From Aquimonas sp046318115 (GTDB lineage: Bacteria > Pseudomonadota > Gammaproteobacteria > Xanthomonadales > Xanthomonadaceae): DNA of 19,413 nucleotides. Each line of letters begins with the position of its first letter. Position 1 is the first letter of the stretch. The stretch is from assembly GCA_046318115.1 (NCBI GenBank), contig JBKCVA010000185.1, forward strand, positions 1 through 19,413, given 5' to 3'. The notes below the pieces were generated by a model. The model was given only the letters and a program-made list of their open reading frames with translations. It searched no databases and had not been told where the DNA came from. Positions 10,505 to 17,082 of the stretch are shown here, in pieces. Made by a program: the position numbers and the translations under genes.

Positions 10505-10520
10505 CCCCCTGAACAGGGGG
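10505..10520. promoter_or_regulatory. CCCCCTGAACAGGGGG inverted repeat between nadC and the SGWG-repeat gene
   Basis: A 7-base inverted repeat with a 2-base centre lies 6 bases after the nadC stop and about 64 bases upstream of the SGWG-repeat start. The symmetry and position fit an operator in that gene's promoter. As RNA it could also form a 6-pair stem with a GTTC loop and end nadC transcription, although no T run follows. Sequence alone does not decide between the two. Confidence 0.4.
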
Positions 10521-10526
10521 GCAGGG

Positions 10527-11393
10527 TTAGGTGCCTGCGAGCCGCAGCGAAAAGTCGACCGCCTGCACGTGCTTGGTCAGGCCACCGATCGAGATGCAGT
10601 CGACGCCGCTCTGGGCGATCGCGCGGAGGCCCTCGAGGCTGACCCCGCCCGAGACCTCCAGCGGCACGCGCCCCGCGGTGAACTCGACGGCGCGACGGCG
10701 CTCGTCCGCGCTGAAGTCGTCGATCAGGATGCGATCGGCGCGGGCCTTGATGGCCTGCGCCAGTTCCTCGAAGGTCTCGACTTCGACGATGACGGGCAGA
10801 CCCGGCGAAAGCTGGCGCGCTCGCGCGACGATGGCGGCGATGCCGCCGGCCGCGGCGATGTGGTTCTCCTTCACCATCACCGCGTCGTACAGGCCGATGC
10901 GGTGGTTGTGGCCGCCGCCGCAGCGCACCGCGTACTTCTGTGCGAGCCGCAGGCCGGGCAGGGTCTTGCGGGTGTCGAGGATGCGCGCGCGGGTGCCGGC
11001 AACGGCCTCGACGAAGGCCGCCGTGCGGGTGGCCGTGGCCGACAGTGTCTGCAGAAAGTTGATCGCGCTGCGTTCGGCCGAGAGCAGGGCGCGGCTGGCG
11101 CCTTCGATGGTGCAGACCTCGCTGCCGGACTCCAGCCACTGGCCATCGACCGCATGCCAGGTGATGCGCAGCTCGGCGTCGAGCGCGCGAAAGCAGGTGT
11201 CGAACCAGTCGCGGCCGGCAAGTACCGCGCGTTCGCGGCAGACGAGCGTGGCGCGCGAGCGCGCATCCGCCTCGATCAAGGCTGCGGTGGCATCGCCGCT
11301 GCCGATGTCCTCTTCGAGCGCGCGCACCACATCCAGCGGGATGCGAGCGCGCTCGTCGGGGGTGAGTTCGGGGTGGGCGGCGAACTGCGGCAT
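10527..11393 (-). CDS. nadC: Nicotinate-nucleotide pyrophosphorylase (quinolinate phosphoribosyltransferase)
   Basis: Cytoplasmic enzyme of de novo NAD synthesis that converts quinolinate and PRPP to nicotinate mononucleotide, CO2 and pyrophosphate. Its 288 residues are the usual length. Family motifs: EEDIGSGDAT about 27-36, NFLQTLSATAT about 112-122, LDTRKTLPGLR 139-149, GGGHNHRIGLYDAVMVKENH 159-178 (substrate and PRPP binding), then VEVETFEE, DNF-like IDDFS, LEVSGGV and ISIGGLT. The last four form the barrel strands that close the phosphate site. nadA and nadB are not in the window. It lies between hairpins at both ends, so it is probably transcribed alone. No strong Shine-Dalgarno precedes the ATG at 11393. 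Confidence 0.96.
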   Translation of the reverse strand: MPQFAAHPELTPDERARIPLDVVRALEEDIGSGDATAALIEADARSRATLVCRERAVLAGRDWFDTCFRALDAELRITWHAVDGQWLESGSEVCTIEGASRALLSAERSAINFLQTLSATATRTAAFVEAVAGTRARILDTRKTLPGLRLAQKYAVRCGGGHNHRIGLYDAVMVKENHIAAAGGIAAIVARARQLSPGLPVIVEVETFEELAQAIKARADRILIDDFSADERRRAVEFTAGRVPLEVSGGVSLEGLRAIAQSGVDCISIGGLTKHVQAVDFSLRLAGT

Positions 11394-11422
11394 GCGGAGG
11401 CACTCGGACCCGGGGGCGCATA

Positions 11423-11453
11423 GGGTAGGCGCGCGCTGGCGATACGCCTACCC
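11423..11453 (-). terminator. Hairpin after the enoyl-CoA isomerase gene
   Basis: GGGTAGGCG (11423-11431) and CGCCTACCC (11445-11453) form a perfect 9-pair stem with a 13-base loop, 13 bases after the stop of the minus-strand gene ending at 11467. The next minus-strand bases are TATGCG, so there is no proper T tract. It also lies just upstream of nadC. Confidence 0.6.
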
Positions 11454-11466
11454 GTGCGTGCGCGGA

Positions 11467-12228
11467 CTACTTGCCGAGTCGGGCCACCAGTGCCTTCAGA
11501 ACGCCCTGGGTTTCCGGGTGGTACCAGCCCTCGATGAAGGGGCCGAGGTCGATCGCGTTGGGCGCGCAGATCGCCTGGATCAGCGTCTCGCGGGACATCG
11601 CGCGGGTGACCAGCATGGCCCGGCGCGGCAGGCTCAGGTGGGCCTCCAGCCACGCGATCGCGCGTGGGATCACCTGGTCGAGCTCGACCACCTCGTCGAC
11701 CATGCCGATCTCGGCGGCGCGGGTCGATTCGATCATCTCGCCCGCGACCAGCAGGCGCTCACCGATGCGTTCGCCGACCAGACGCTTCAATGCGTACTGG
11801 ATGGGGCCGGGCACCACCAGGCCGACCTGGGTTTCGTTGAGTCCGATGCGGAAGGGGCCCTTCTCGCCGGCGCGAGCCATCACCCGGTAGTCGGCGAACA
11901 GACTGATCACGGCGCCGCCCGCAGGGCTGTGCCCGGTCAAGGCTGCGACCACCGGAACCGGGCAGGCCGCGAGCTTGGCGCAGACCTGCATGAAGGCGCC
12001 CCAGGTGGCCAGCACGCCGTCACGGTCAAGGGTGAGCAGGGTCGGCACGTCCAAGCCGCCGGAGAACAGGCCCGGGCTGCCGGAGATCACCAGACCCTCG
12101 GCGCCTTCGCCGGGAGCGGCGTCGATGGCCTCGATCAGGGCCGAGAGCAGGGCGTGGTTGAAGGCGTTGGCGGGGGGGCGGTTGAAGCGCAGCTCCAGGA
12201 CGCGGCCGTGGGAAATCTTCTGCAACAT
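11467..12228 (-). CDS. Delta3,Delta2-enoyl-CoA isomerase (ECI1/DCI type, crotonase fold)
   Basis: Crotonase-superfamily enzyme of 253 residues. The NRPPANAFN opening, SPGLFSGGLD (about 51-60) and HSPAGGAV (100-107) form the CoA site and oxyanion hole. The block IGLNETQVGLVVPG (128-141) carries a single catalytic glutamate, E132. The other glutamate used by true hydratases is replaced by valine (V107). The PAGG...DYRVMA and IGLNETQ stretches closely resemble mitochondrial enoyl-CoA isomerase (ECI1), so isomerisation of 3-enoyl-CoA to trans-2-enoyl-CoA during unsaturated fatty-acid oxidation is the likely reaction. The ATG at 12228 is chosen because GGAGG lies seven bases upstream; the frame stays open to 12510, but that stretch runs into the neighbouring gene's terminator and looks non-coding. 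A C7 run occurs near codons 17-19. No other beta-oxidation gene is adjacent. Confidence 0.9.
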   Translation of the reverse strand: MLQKISHGRVLELRFNRPPANAFNHALLSALIEAIDAAPGEGAEGLVISGSPGLFSGGLDVPTLLTLDRDGVLATWGAFMQVCAKLAACPVPVVAALTGHSPAGGAVISLFADYRVMARAGEKGPFRIGLNETQVGLVVPGPIQYALKRLVGERIGERLLVAGEMIESTRAAEIGMVDEVVELDQVIPRAIAWLEAHLSLPRRAMLVTRAMSRETLIQAICAPNAIDLGPFIEGWYHPETQGVLKALVARLGK

Positions 12229-12237
12229 GCATACGCC
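12229..12237 (-). promoter_or_regulatory. Ribosome binding site fixing the enoyl-CoA isomerase start
   Basis: On the minus strand this region reads GGAGGCGTATGC directly before the ATG at 12228. This near-consensus Shine-Dalgarno is what decides the start in favour of 12228 over the upstream in-frame ATG at 12261. Confidence 0.7.
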
Positions 12238-12282
12238 TCCGTAGGGTTGGGTCGATAGCATAGCGGCCCGGCGGCCGCTTGG

Positions 12283-12308
12283 CCTGCTGCGTGGCGTCAC
12301 GCAGCGGG
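12283..12308 (-). terminator. Hairpin terminator of the H-NOX/GGDEF-EAL operon
   Basis: CCTGCTGCGTG and CACGCAGCGGG form an 11-pair stem with one G-T pair around a GCGT loop, about 54 bases after the stop of the GGDEF-EAL gene. No T run follows on the minus strand. Confidence 0.6.
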
Positions 12309-12361
12309 AGGCCGTCGCCGGCTGCACGGTGCCCGGCAGCGCTCCGTCGCGGCTGGCCGGC

Positions 12362-14593
12362 TCAGTCGCTGACCGGCAGTCGACGCGTGGCCAGCTGCAG
12401 CACGTCCTCGGCCGGCATTGGCCTCGCGAAGTGGAAGCCCTGCATCTGGTCCACGCCCATCCGCACCAGCAGGGCGCGCTGTACGGGCGTCTCGACGCCC
12501 TCGGCGACAACCGCGATGTCGAGCGATCGGCACAGGGTCACCATGCCCTCCAGCAGTCGGAAGGCGCGCGTGTCGGTGTCGATGTCGTCCATGAAGCAGC
12601 GGTCGATCTTGATGGTGTTGAAAGGCAGGCGGCGCAGGTAAGCCAGAGAGGAGAAGCCCGTGCCGAAGTCGTCCAGAGACAGCTTGAAGCCCTGCTCGGA
12701 CAGGCGCCGCAGGAAGCTGCGGCCGGCTTCGATGTTCTCCAGCAGCGCGGACTCGGTCAGCTCGATCTCAAGCATGTCGTGGGGCAGGCTGTGGCGGGCG
12801 CAGGTCGCCACCAGTTGCTGCTCGGTGTCGGGGTCGAAGACTTGGCGTGGCGACAGGTTGAGCGCCACCGGCGTATGCAGGCCGAGGCGGAGCAGATGGG
12901 CCGCGAAGGTGGCCGCGCGCTCCATCGCGATGCGGCCGAGGGCGCCCACCAGGCCAAACTCCTCGGACAGCGGAATGAAGGCCGCTGGCGATACGGAGCC
13001 CAGGCGCGGGTTGTTCCAGCGCATCAGCAGCTCGTAGCCGACCACGTACCCGCCGGCGCTCACCTTGGGCTGCAGCACGGTGTCCATGGCGCCGGCCTCG
13101 ATATCGCGGCGCAGCTCGGTGATCAACTCCAGTCGGCGGGTGGCCTCGCTGCCCAGTTCGCCGCGGTGGAATTCCGCACGCGAGCGGCCGCGCTGTTTGG
13201 CTTTGCGCATCGCCGTTTCGGCCTGCTGCAGGAGTTGGTCGGCCTGGCGGGAATCCTCGGGAAACAGCGCGATGCCGACGCTGGCGCTGACTGAAACCAT
13301 CCGATCGCCCATCTGCATGGGCGTGCCCAAGGCCTCGATCAGCTGGCGCGCGAGCCCGGGGGCCCGGCCGCCGGCATCCTCGCCGTCCAGCAGCAGGGCA
13401 AACTCGTCGCCGCTCAAGCGCGCCAGTTCGTCGCGCTCGCCGGCCAGATCCTGCAGGCGTTGCGCGGTCTCGAACAGGAAGGCGTCGCCGGCGGCGTGAC
13501 CCAGTGAATCGTTGATCGCGCGAAAGCCGTCGAGATTGACCCACAGCAGGGCCAGGGGGGCGCCGTCCTCGCGCGCCATCCGCAGCTTCAGGCGGCTCTC
13601 GAAGTGCGCGCGGTTGGCCAGCCCGGTCAGGCCATCCAGCAGGCTGGCGCGCTGTGCGCGCGCCTGCGCACTGCGCTGCAGGCTCAGATCGCTGACGGTG
13701 GCAACCAGCGTGCCGCGGCGCTCGGCGCTTTCGATCACCCGCAGGATGCTGAGCTCGACCGGCAGCAGGCTGCCGTCCGCGCGCTTGAGCTGCATCTCTT
13801 CACGCCAGCCTTCGCCGACTTCGCCAAGCAGGTGCTCCAGCGCACTGCGGTCACCCTGCAGCAGGCTGAACACGTGGCTGCCCTGGCCGAAGCTGTCGAT
13901 ACCGACAAGGTCATGAAAGGCCCGGTTGCATTCGTGGATCACGCCACGGCGGTCCAGCATCAGCATGGGCTCGCGGGCCTTGTCGAAGGCGTCGCTCAGG
14001 AGGCGCAGGGCCTCTTCGGCTTCGCGTTCGGCGGTGACGTCCCGCAGGGTGCCGATGATGCGGTCGATGCGTCCGGTGGGGCTGCGATTGACCGCGCGAC
14101 CACGCACCCGCACCCAGCGCCAACGCTCGCCCAGGCGGAGGCGCAGGCTGCATTCGAGTTCGGCGGTCTCGCCGCGCAGGTAGCTGAGCCAGGTCGCACG
14201 CGATGCATCGATGTCCGAAGGATGCACGCTGTTGGCTTCGTCCAGCAGCAGCTGAGGGGCGTTGTCGAGCACGTGCAGGCGGCCGTCGTCGAAGCTGCGA
14301 ACGCTGACGCGGCGGCTGGCGGCGTCCCATTCCCAGACGCTCTCGCCGCTGGCCCAGAGCGCCAGCGCGAGCGTGTGCTCGGCTTCGCGCGCGCGCTCTG
14401 CGCTGGTGTACAGCTCTCGGCTTTTGGCGTTGAGCAGGGCTTCCGCCTGACGCCGCGCTTCGCGCTCGCGTTCCAGCTGTCGCCGCAGCAGGGCGAGCTG
14501 CGCCCCATCCTCGCGATCGGAGGGGTCGGGCGTGGGAGGCAGCATCAGGCCGGGCATGTTCGAGGCGGGCGCGGGCGGCTCAGGGCAGGGCAT
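12362..14593 (-). CDS. PAS-PAS-GGDEF-EAL cyclic-di-GMP protein, probable phosphodiesterase and H-NOX partner
   Basis: Cytoplasmic protein of 743 residues with no membrane helix. Order: Arg/Glu-rich coiled coil about 27-75; PAS 1 with C-terminal PAC-like segment about 76-195; PAS 2 about 197-310; GGDEF about 316-475; EAL about 485-735. The EAL domain keeps E521 (ELLMRW), N579, E611, D641/D642 (DDFGTGFSSL), K662, E698 (AEGVE) and Q718, so c-di-GMP hydrolysis is likely. The GGDEF motif is S394-GDEF, the metal-site DxD is N353-L-D355, and the RxxD inhibitory site is missing, so cyclase activity is doubtful. The ATG at 14593 lies 14 bases inside the H-NOX gene and has no clear ribosome site, which suggests translational coupling. 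In-frame ATGs at 14557 and 14545 are alternatives. Its partner is inferred from the overlap and from known H-NOX/cyclase operons. Confidence 0.93.
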   Translation of the reverse strand: MPCPEPPAPASNMPGLMLPPTPDPSDREDGAQLALLRRQLEREREARRQAEALLNAKSRELYTSAERAREAEHTLALALWASGESVWEWDAASRRVSVRSFDDGRLHVLDNAPQLLLDEANSVHPSDIDASRATWLSYLRGETAELECSLRLRLGERWRWVRVRGRAVNRSPTGRIDRIIGTLRDVTAEREAEEALRLLSDAFDKAREPMLMLDRRGVIHECNRAFHDLVGIDSFGQGSHVFSLLQGDRSALEHLLGEVGEGWREEMQLKRADGSLLPVELSILRVIESAERRGTLVATVSDLSLQRSAQARAQRASLLDGLTGLANRAHFESRLKLRMAREDGAPLALLWVNLDGFRAINDSLGHAAGDAFLFETAQRLQDLAGERDELARLSGDEFALLLDGEDAGGRAPGLARQLIEALGTPMQMGDRMVSVSASVGIALFPEDSRQADQLLQQAETAMRKAKQRGRSRAEFHRGELGSEATRRLELITELRRDIEAGAMDTVLQPKVSAGGYVVGYELLMRWNNPRLGSVSPAAFIPLSEEFGLVGALGRIAMERAATFAAHLLRLGLHTPVALNLSPRQVFDPDTEQQLVATCARHSLPHDMLEIELTESALLENIEAGRSFLRRLSEQGFKLSLDDFGTGFSSLAYLRRLPFNTIKIDRCFMDDIDTDTRAFRLLEGMVTLCRSLDIAVVAEGVETPVQRALLVRMGVDQMQGFHFARPMPAEDVLQLATRRLPVSD

Positions 14594-15125
14594 GCAGTTC
14601 GAACACGATCGCCTCGCCGCCCAGTTCGGGAGCCTCCCGCTGGCTGAGGCGCTGCGGTTCCTTGTAGCGCTCCGCGGCGCCGAGGATCAGTCCCTCGGCC
14701 AGCGCGCTCATGCGACGCGGCGAGCGGTAGGCGAGGTGCAGATGGCGCGGGCCGCGCTCGACCACCTCGAAGCGCGGCAGCTTTGCCTCCGGGTAAAGCT
14801 TGAGCACCTCGACGTGGATGTGCGGCTCGATGCTGGCGAGGAAGTCGTAGAGGGTACGTTTGCCTGCAAACATCTCCGGGTAGGCCAGCTCGAAGCGGCC
14901 CAGCAGGTGCTCGCCGAAGGTCTTGATCAGGACATCCGTGGGCAGTTGGGTCTCTTCAGACAAAAGGCCCACCAGACGCACCATTTCCTCATGGGGGTAG
15001 TACCCCACCGCGGTGTAGGCGCCGCCGTGCGGCAGATCGGCGCGAACGAGGACGCGGTCGGCGAGCTCCGGCGAGAATCGCTGTTCGACCATCTCCATGA
15101 GTTCGGTAAACACCATGCCCAGCAT
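14580..15125 (-). CDS. H-NOX (haem nitric oxide-binding) sensor protein
   Basis: Stand-alone haem sensor of 181 residues, the standard H-NOX length. The proximal haem ligand is H104 in IHVEVLKLYP. The haem-propionate clamp YxSxR is Y133-R-S135-P-R137. The proline of the conserved LP segment is at 117. The position of the distal tyrosine that stabilises O2 in Thermoanaerobacter H-NOX is leucine (L142), so the protein should prefer NO over O2. Opening MLGMVFTELMEMVE and GYYPHEEM are typical of proteobacterial H-NOX. The start at 15125 has AGGAG about eight bases upstream; the frame stays open to 15290, but that part looks non-coding. It overlaps the downstream GGDEF-EAL gene by 14 bases. In Shewanella and Legionella similar pairs let NO alter c-di-GMP turnover and biofilm formation. 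Confidence 0.95.
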   Translation of the reverse strand: MLGMVFTELMEMVEQRFSPELADRVLVRADLPHGGAYTAVGYYPHEEMVRLVGLLSEETQLPTDVLIKTFGEHLLGRFELAYPEMFAGKRTLYDFLASIEPHIHVEVLKLYPEAKLPRFEVVERGPRHLHLAYRSPRRMSALAEGLILGAAERYKEPQRLSQREAPELGGEAIVFELHALP

Positions 15126-15280
15126 CGGCGGGCTCCTGCGGTTGGGGGCAGGCGCTGCATGCAAGTCGCAGGCCGCCAGGAGCGGGGTATGACGAGCGCA
15201 GCGCAGGGTGTGGGCTCTGCTTGACGCCGGAGCAGCCCCCTGCGAGGTTCCCGGGCTGCCCTCCCCGGACCTTTCAGCCC
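15126..15280. promoter_or_regulatory. Divergent promoter region between H-NOX and the aminotransferase
   Basis: The 155 bases between the two divergent starts must hold the promoters of the H-NOX operon (-) and the aminotransferase (+). Visible items are the H-NOX ribosome site (minus-strand GCAGGAGC), an 8-base palindrome TGCATGCA at 15156-15163, and TTGACG at 15221-15226 that could be a -35 element but lacks a good -10. I see no convincing NsrR, FNR/DNR or NorR operator. Confidence 0.4.
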
Positions 15281-16420
15281 ATGCCGCCAAACGTCGCCCT
15301 GCCGAGCCGTTCCTTCCAGCCGCCCCAGCGACTGCTGCTGGGGCCGGGGCCCTCCACCGTGCCGCAGCGCGTGCTCGACGCGTTGGCCAGACCCACTCTG
15401 GGCCATCTCGACCCCGCCTTCGTCGGCCTGATGGACGAGATCAAGCTGCTGCTGCGCTACGCCTTCCGCACGCAGAACGCGCTCACCTTTCCGATCTCCG
15501 CGCCGGGTTCGGCCGGCATGGAAGCCTGCGTGGTGAACCTCATCGAGCCGGGCGACCGGGTCATTGTCTGCGTCAACGGCGTGTTCGGCGGACGCATGCG
15601 CGAAAACGTGCTGCGCGCCGGCGGCGTGCCGATCGTGGTCGAGGATGACTTCGGCCAGCCCGTCAGCGTCGACAAGGTCGAGGCGGCGCTGACGGCGAAC
15701 CCGGGCGTCAAGGCGCTGGGCTTTGTCCACGCCGAAACCTCGACCGGCGCACGCTCGGATGCACAGGCGCTGTGTGCGCTGGCGGCGGCGCATGGCGCGC
15801 TGTCCATCGTCGATGCCGTGACCAGCCTCGCCGGCATCCCGCTCGAGGTCGACGCCTGGGGCATCGATGCGATCTATTCGGGCTCGCAGAAATGCCTGTC
15901 CTGCCCGCCGGGCCTGTCGCCGGTGAGCTTTTCCGAGCGCGCGGTGGCCGCCGTGCGTGCGCGCAAGGCGCCGGTGCAGAGCTGGTTCCTCGATCTCTCG
16001 CTGGTGATGAACTACTGGCAGGGCGAGGGTGGCCGCAGCTACCACCACACCGCGCCAGTCAACATGCTGTATGCCCTGCACGAAAGCCTGTTGATGCTGG
16101 CGGAAGAAGGGCTCGAAGCCGCCTGGGCGCAGCACCAGGCCAACCATCTGCGCCTGCGTGAGGGGCTCGATGCGCTGGGGCTGGAGCTGCTGGTCCCCGA
16201 GGCCGCGCGCCTGCCCCAGCTCAACGCCATCCGCATTCCCGCGGGTGCCGACGACCTCGGCCTGCGCCGTGCGCTGCTCAACGAGCACGGCATCGAGATC
16301 GGCGCAGGCCTCGGCCCCTTGGCCGGCAAGGTCTGGCGCATCGGACTGATGGGCGAAAGCAGCCGGCCGGAGTGCGTTGACCGCGTGCTCGGCGCCCTCA
16401 AGCAGGTGCTGGGGCGCTGA
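15281..16420 (+). CDS. Alanine-glyoxylate aminotransferase (AGXT1 type, class V PLP enzyme)
   Basis: PLP-dependent transaminase of 379 residues that would convert glyoxylate to glycine using alanine or serine as donor. It resembles human AGT along its whole length: LLLGPGPSTVP near the start, FRTQNALTFPIS, GMEACVVNLIEPGD, the Asp-containing IVDAVTSLAGIP strand, and the Schiff-base lysine K204 in SGSQKCLSCPPG. YHHTAPVNMLYALHESL and a C-terminal arginine-bearing GLGPLAGKVWRIGLMG follow, where AGT binds the substrate carboxylate. Alternative family members are serine-pyruvate or serine-glyoxylate aminotransferase; sequence alone does not fix the donor. ATG 15281 is chosen; the frame begins at a TTG at 15221, but the intervening residues do not look like the family. 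It is divergent from H-NOX and followed by a hairpin. Confidence 0.9.
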   Translation: MPPNVALPSRSFQPPQRLLLGPGPSTVPQRVLDALARPTLGHLDPAFVGLMDEIKLLLRYAFRTQNALTFPISAPGSAGMEACVVNLIEPGDRVIVCVNGVFGGRMRENVLRAGGVPIVVEDDFGQPVSVDKVEAALTANPGVKALGFVHAETSTGARSDAQALCALAAAHGALSIVDAVTSLAGIPLEVDAWGIDAIYSGSQKCLSCPPGLSPVSFSERAVAAVRARKAPVQSWFLDLSLVMNYWQGEGGRSYHHTAPVNMLYALHESLLMLAEEGLEAAWAQHQANHLRLREGLDALGLELLVPEAARLPQLNAIRIPAGADDLGLRRALLNEHGIEIGAGLGPLAGKVWRIGLMGESSRPECVDRVLGALKQVLGR

Positions 16421-16444
16421 CGAGGCGGCGGGCTTCCCGCGCTG

Positions 16445-16462
16445 GCGTGACGCCCGTCACGC
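16445..16462 (+). terminator. Hairpin after the aminotransferase gene
   Basis: GCGTGAC (16445-16451) and GTCACGC (16456-16462) form a perfect 7-pair stem with a GCCC loop, 25 bases after the aminotransferase stop. No T run follows, so read-through into the next gene is possible. Confidence 0.45.
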
Positions 16463-16526
16463 GACGCAGCGCGCGGCCCGCGCCAGCATGCGGCTCGACC
16501 CGAACGCGCGAGCCGGAAGCGCCCAG

Positions 16527-17009
16527 ATGGACCCAAGCCAAGACATCGACCTGCTGGCGACCCTGCGCGGCGACTGGGAAGGCGTGACCCGCCTCCATGC
16601 CGGCCATGCCGCGCATCCCGAGCACACGTCCAACGCCTGGCTGCGCTGCGTACAGGCGGGCACGCCCGCGCGCGCGCGCCTGCGCTACGTGTGGACCTTC
16701 GAAGACCGCATCCGCGAGGGCCACCTTCTGCTGGCGGTGGACCCGGGCAGTCGCCGAGCCAGCGGCGCCTGGATGGACAGCGGCGTCGGCGGTGCGGTGG
16801 GCGGTGCCGAGGTGCTGGCGTTGCGCGGTTGGCTGGACGAGAGCGGGCTGCTGCGCTTGAGCGGGCAGGGCGGCGAGGGCGCGGGCGCGGCCTGGACCTG
16901 GCGACTTGAGCTGGACTGCCCGGAGGAAGGCCGACTCGAACTGCGGCTGTACACGGTTTCGCCGCAGGGTGAGGAAGAGCTCGCGGCCTCGGCGGAATAC
17001 CGGCGCTGA
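16527..17009 (+). CDS. DUF1579-like protein of unknown function
   Basis: Soluble protein of 160 residues without signal peptide or membrane helix. It shows a LRGDWEG opening, alternating strands rich in Trp, Leu and Gly (YVWTFEDRIREGHLLL, GAWMDS) and an ending SPQGEEELAASAEYRR. This pattern recalls the lipocalin-like DUF1579 proteins, whose role is unknown; I make the match by eye only. The ATG at 16527 is preferred because GGAAG sits seven bases upstream; the frame is open back to 16377, and an ATG at 16488 is a weaker option. It follows the aminotransferase by 106 bases on the same strand and converges on the peptidase gene. A longer antisense frame covers it but has the biased composition of a shadow. 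Confidence 0.7.
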   Translation: MDPSQDIDLLATLRGDWEGVTRLHAGHAAHPEHTSNAWLRCVQAGTPARARLRYVWTFEDRIREGHLLLAVDPGSRRASGAWMDSGVGGAVGGAEVLALRGWLDESGLLRLSGQGGEGAGAAWTWRLELDCPEEGRLELRLYTVSPQGEEELAASAEYRR

Positions 17010-17082
17010 GGGCGTGCGGGCTGCGCCTGCCCGAGGCGTTCGGGCCCGCGCTGGCGCCCTCGCTCGCGAGCCCTGAGATCCG

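Noticed and set aside
8837..10642. 601-residue plus-strand frame across the SGWG-repeat gene
   Set aside because: No recognisable domain, Arg/Ala/Gly/Val bias, and it runs through the terminator, the promoter palindrome and the nadC end.
12229..12510. N-terminal extension of the enoyl-CoA isomerase frame
   Set aside because: It runs across a terminator hairpin into the GGDEF-EAL gene and is not crotonase-like; a strong GGAGG marks the start at 12228.
14996..15008. GGGGTA-G-TACCCC palindrome
   Set aside because: It lies inside the H-NOX gene and is explained by the codons for the conserved GYYP residues.
15156..15163. TGCATGCA as a possible NsrR (NO repressor) site upstream of H-NOX
   Set aside because: It matches only the central part of the NsrR consensus and lacks the AT-rich flanks; an 8-base palindrome is weak evidence.
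15126..15290. 55-residue N-terminal extension of H-NOX
   Set aside because: H-NOX proteins begin at the MLGMVF-type start; the extension is low-complexity, and AGGAG precedes the ATG at 15125.
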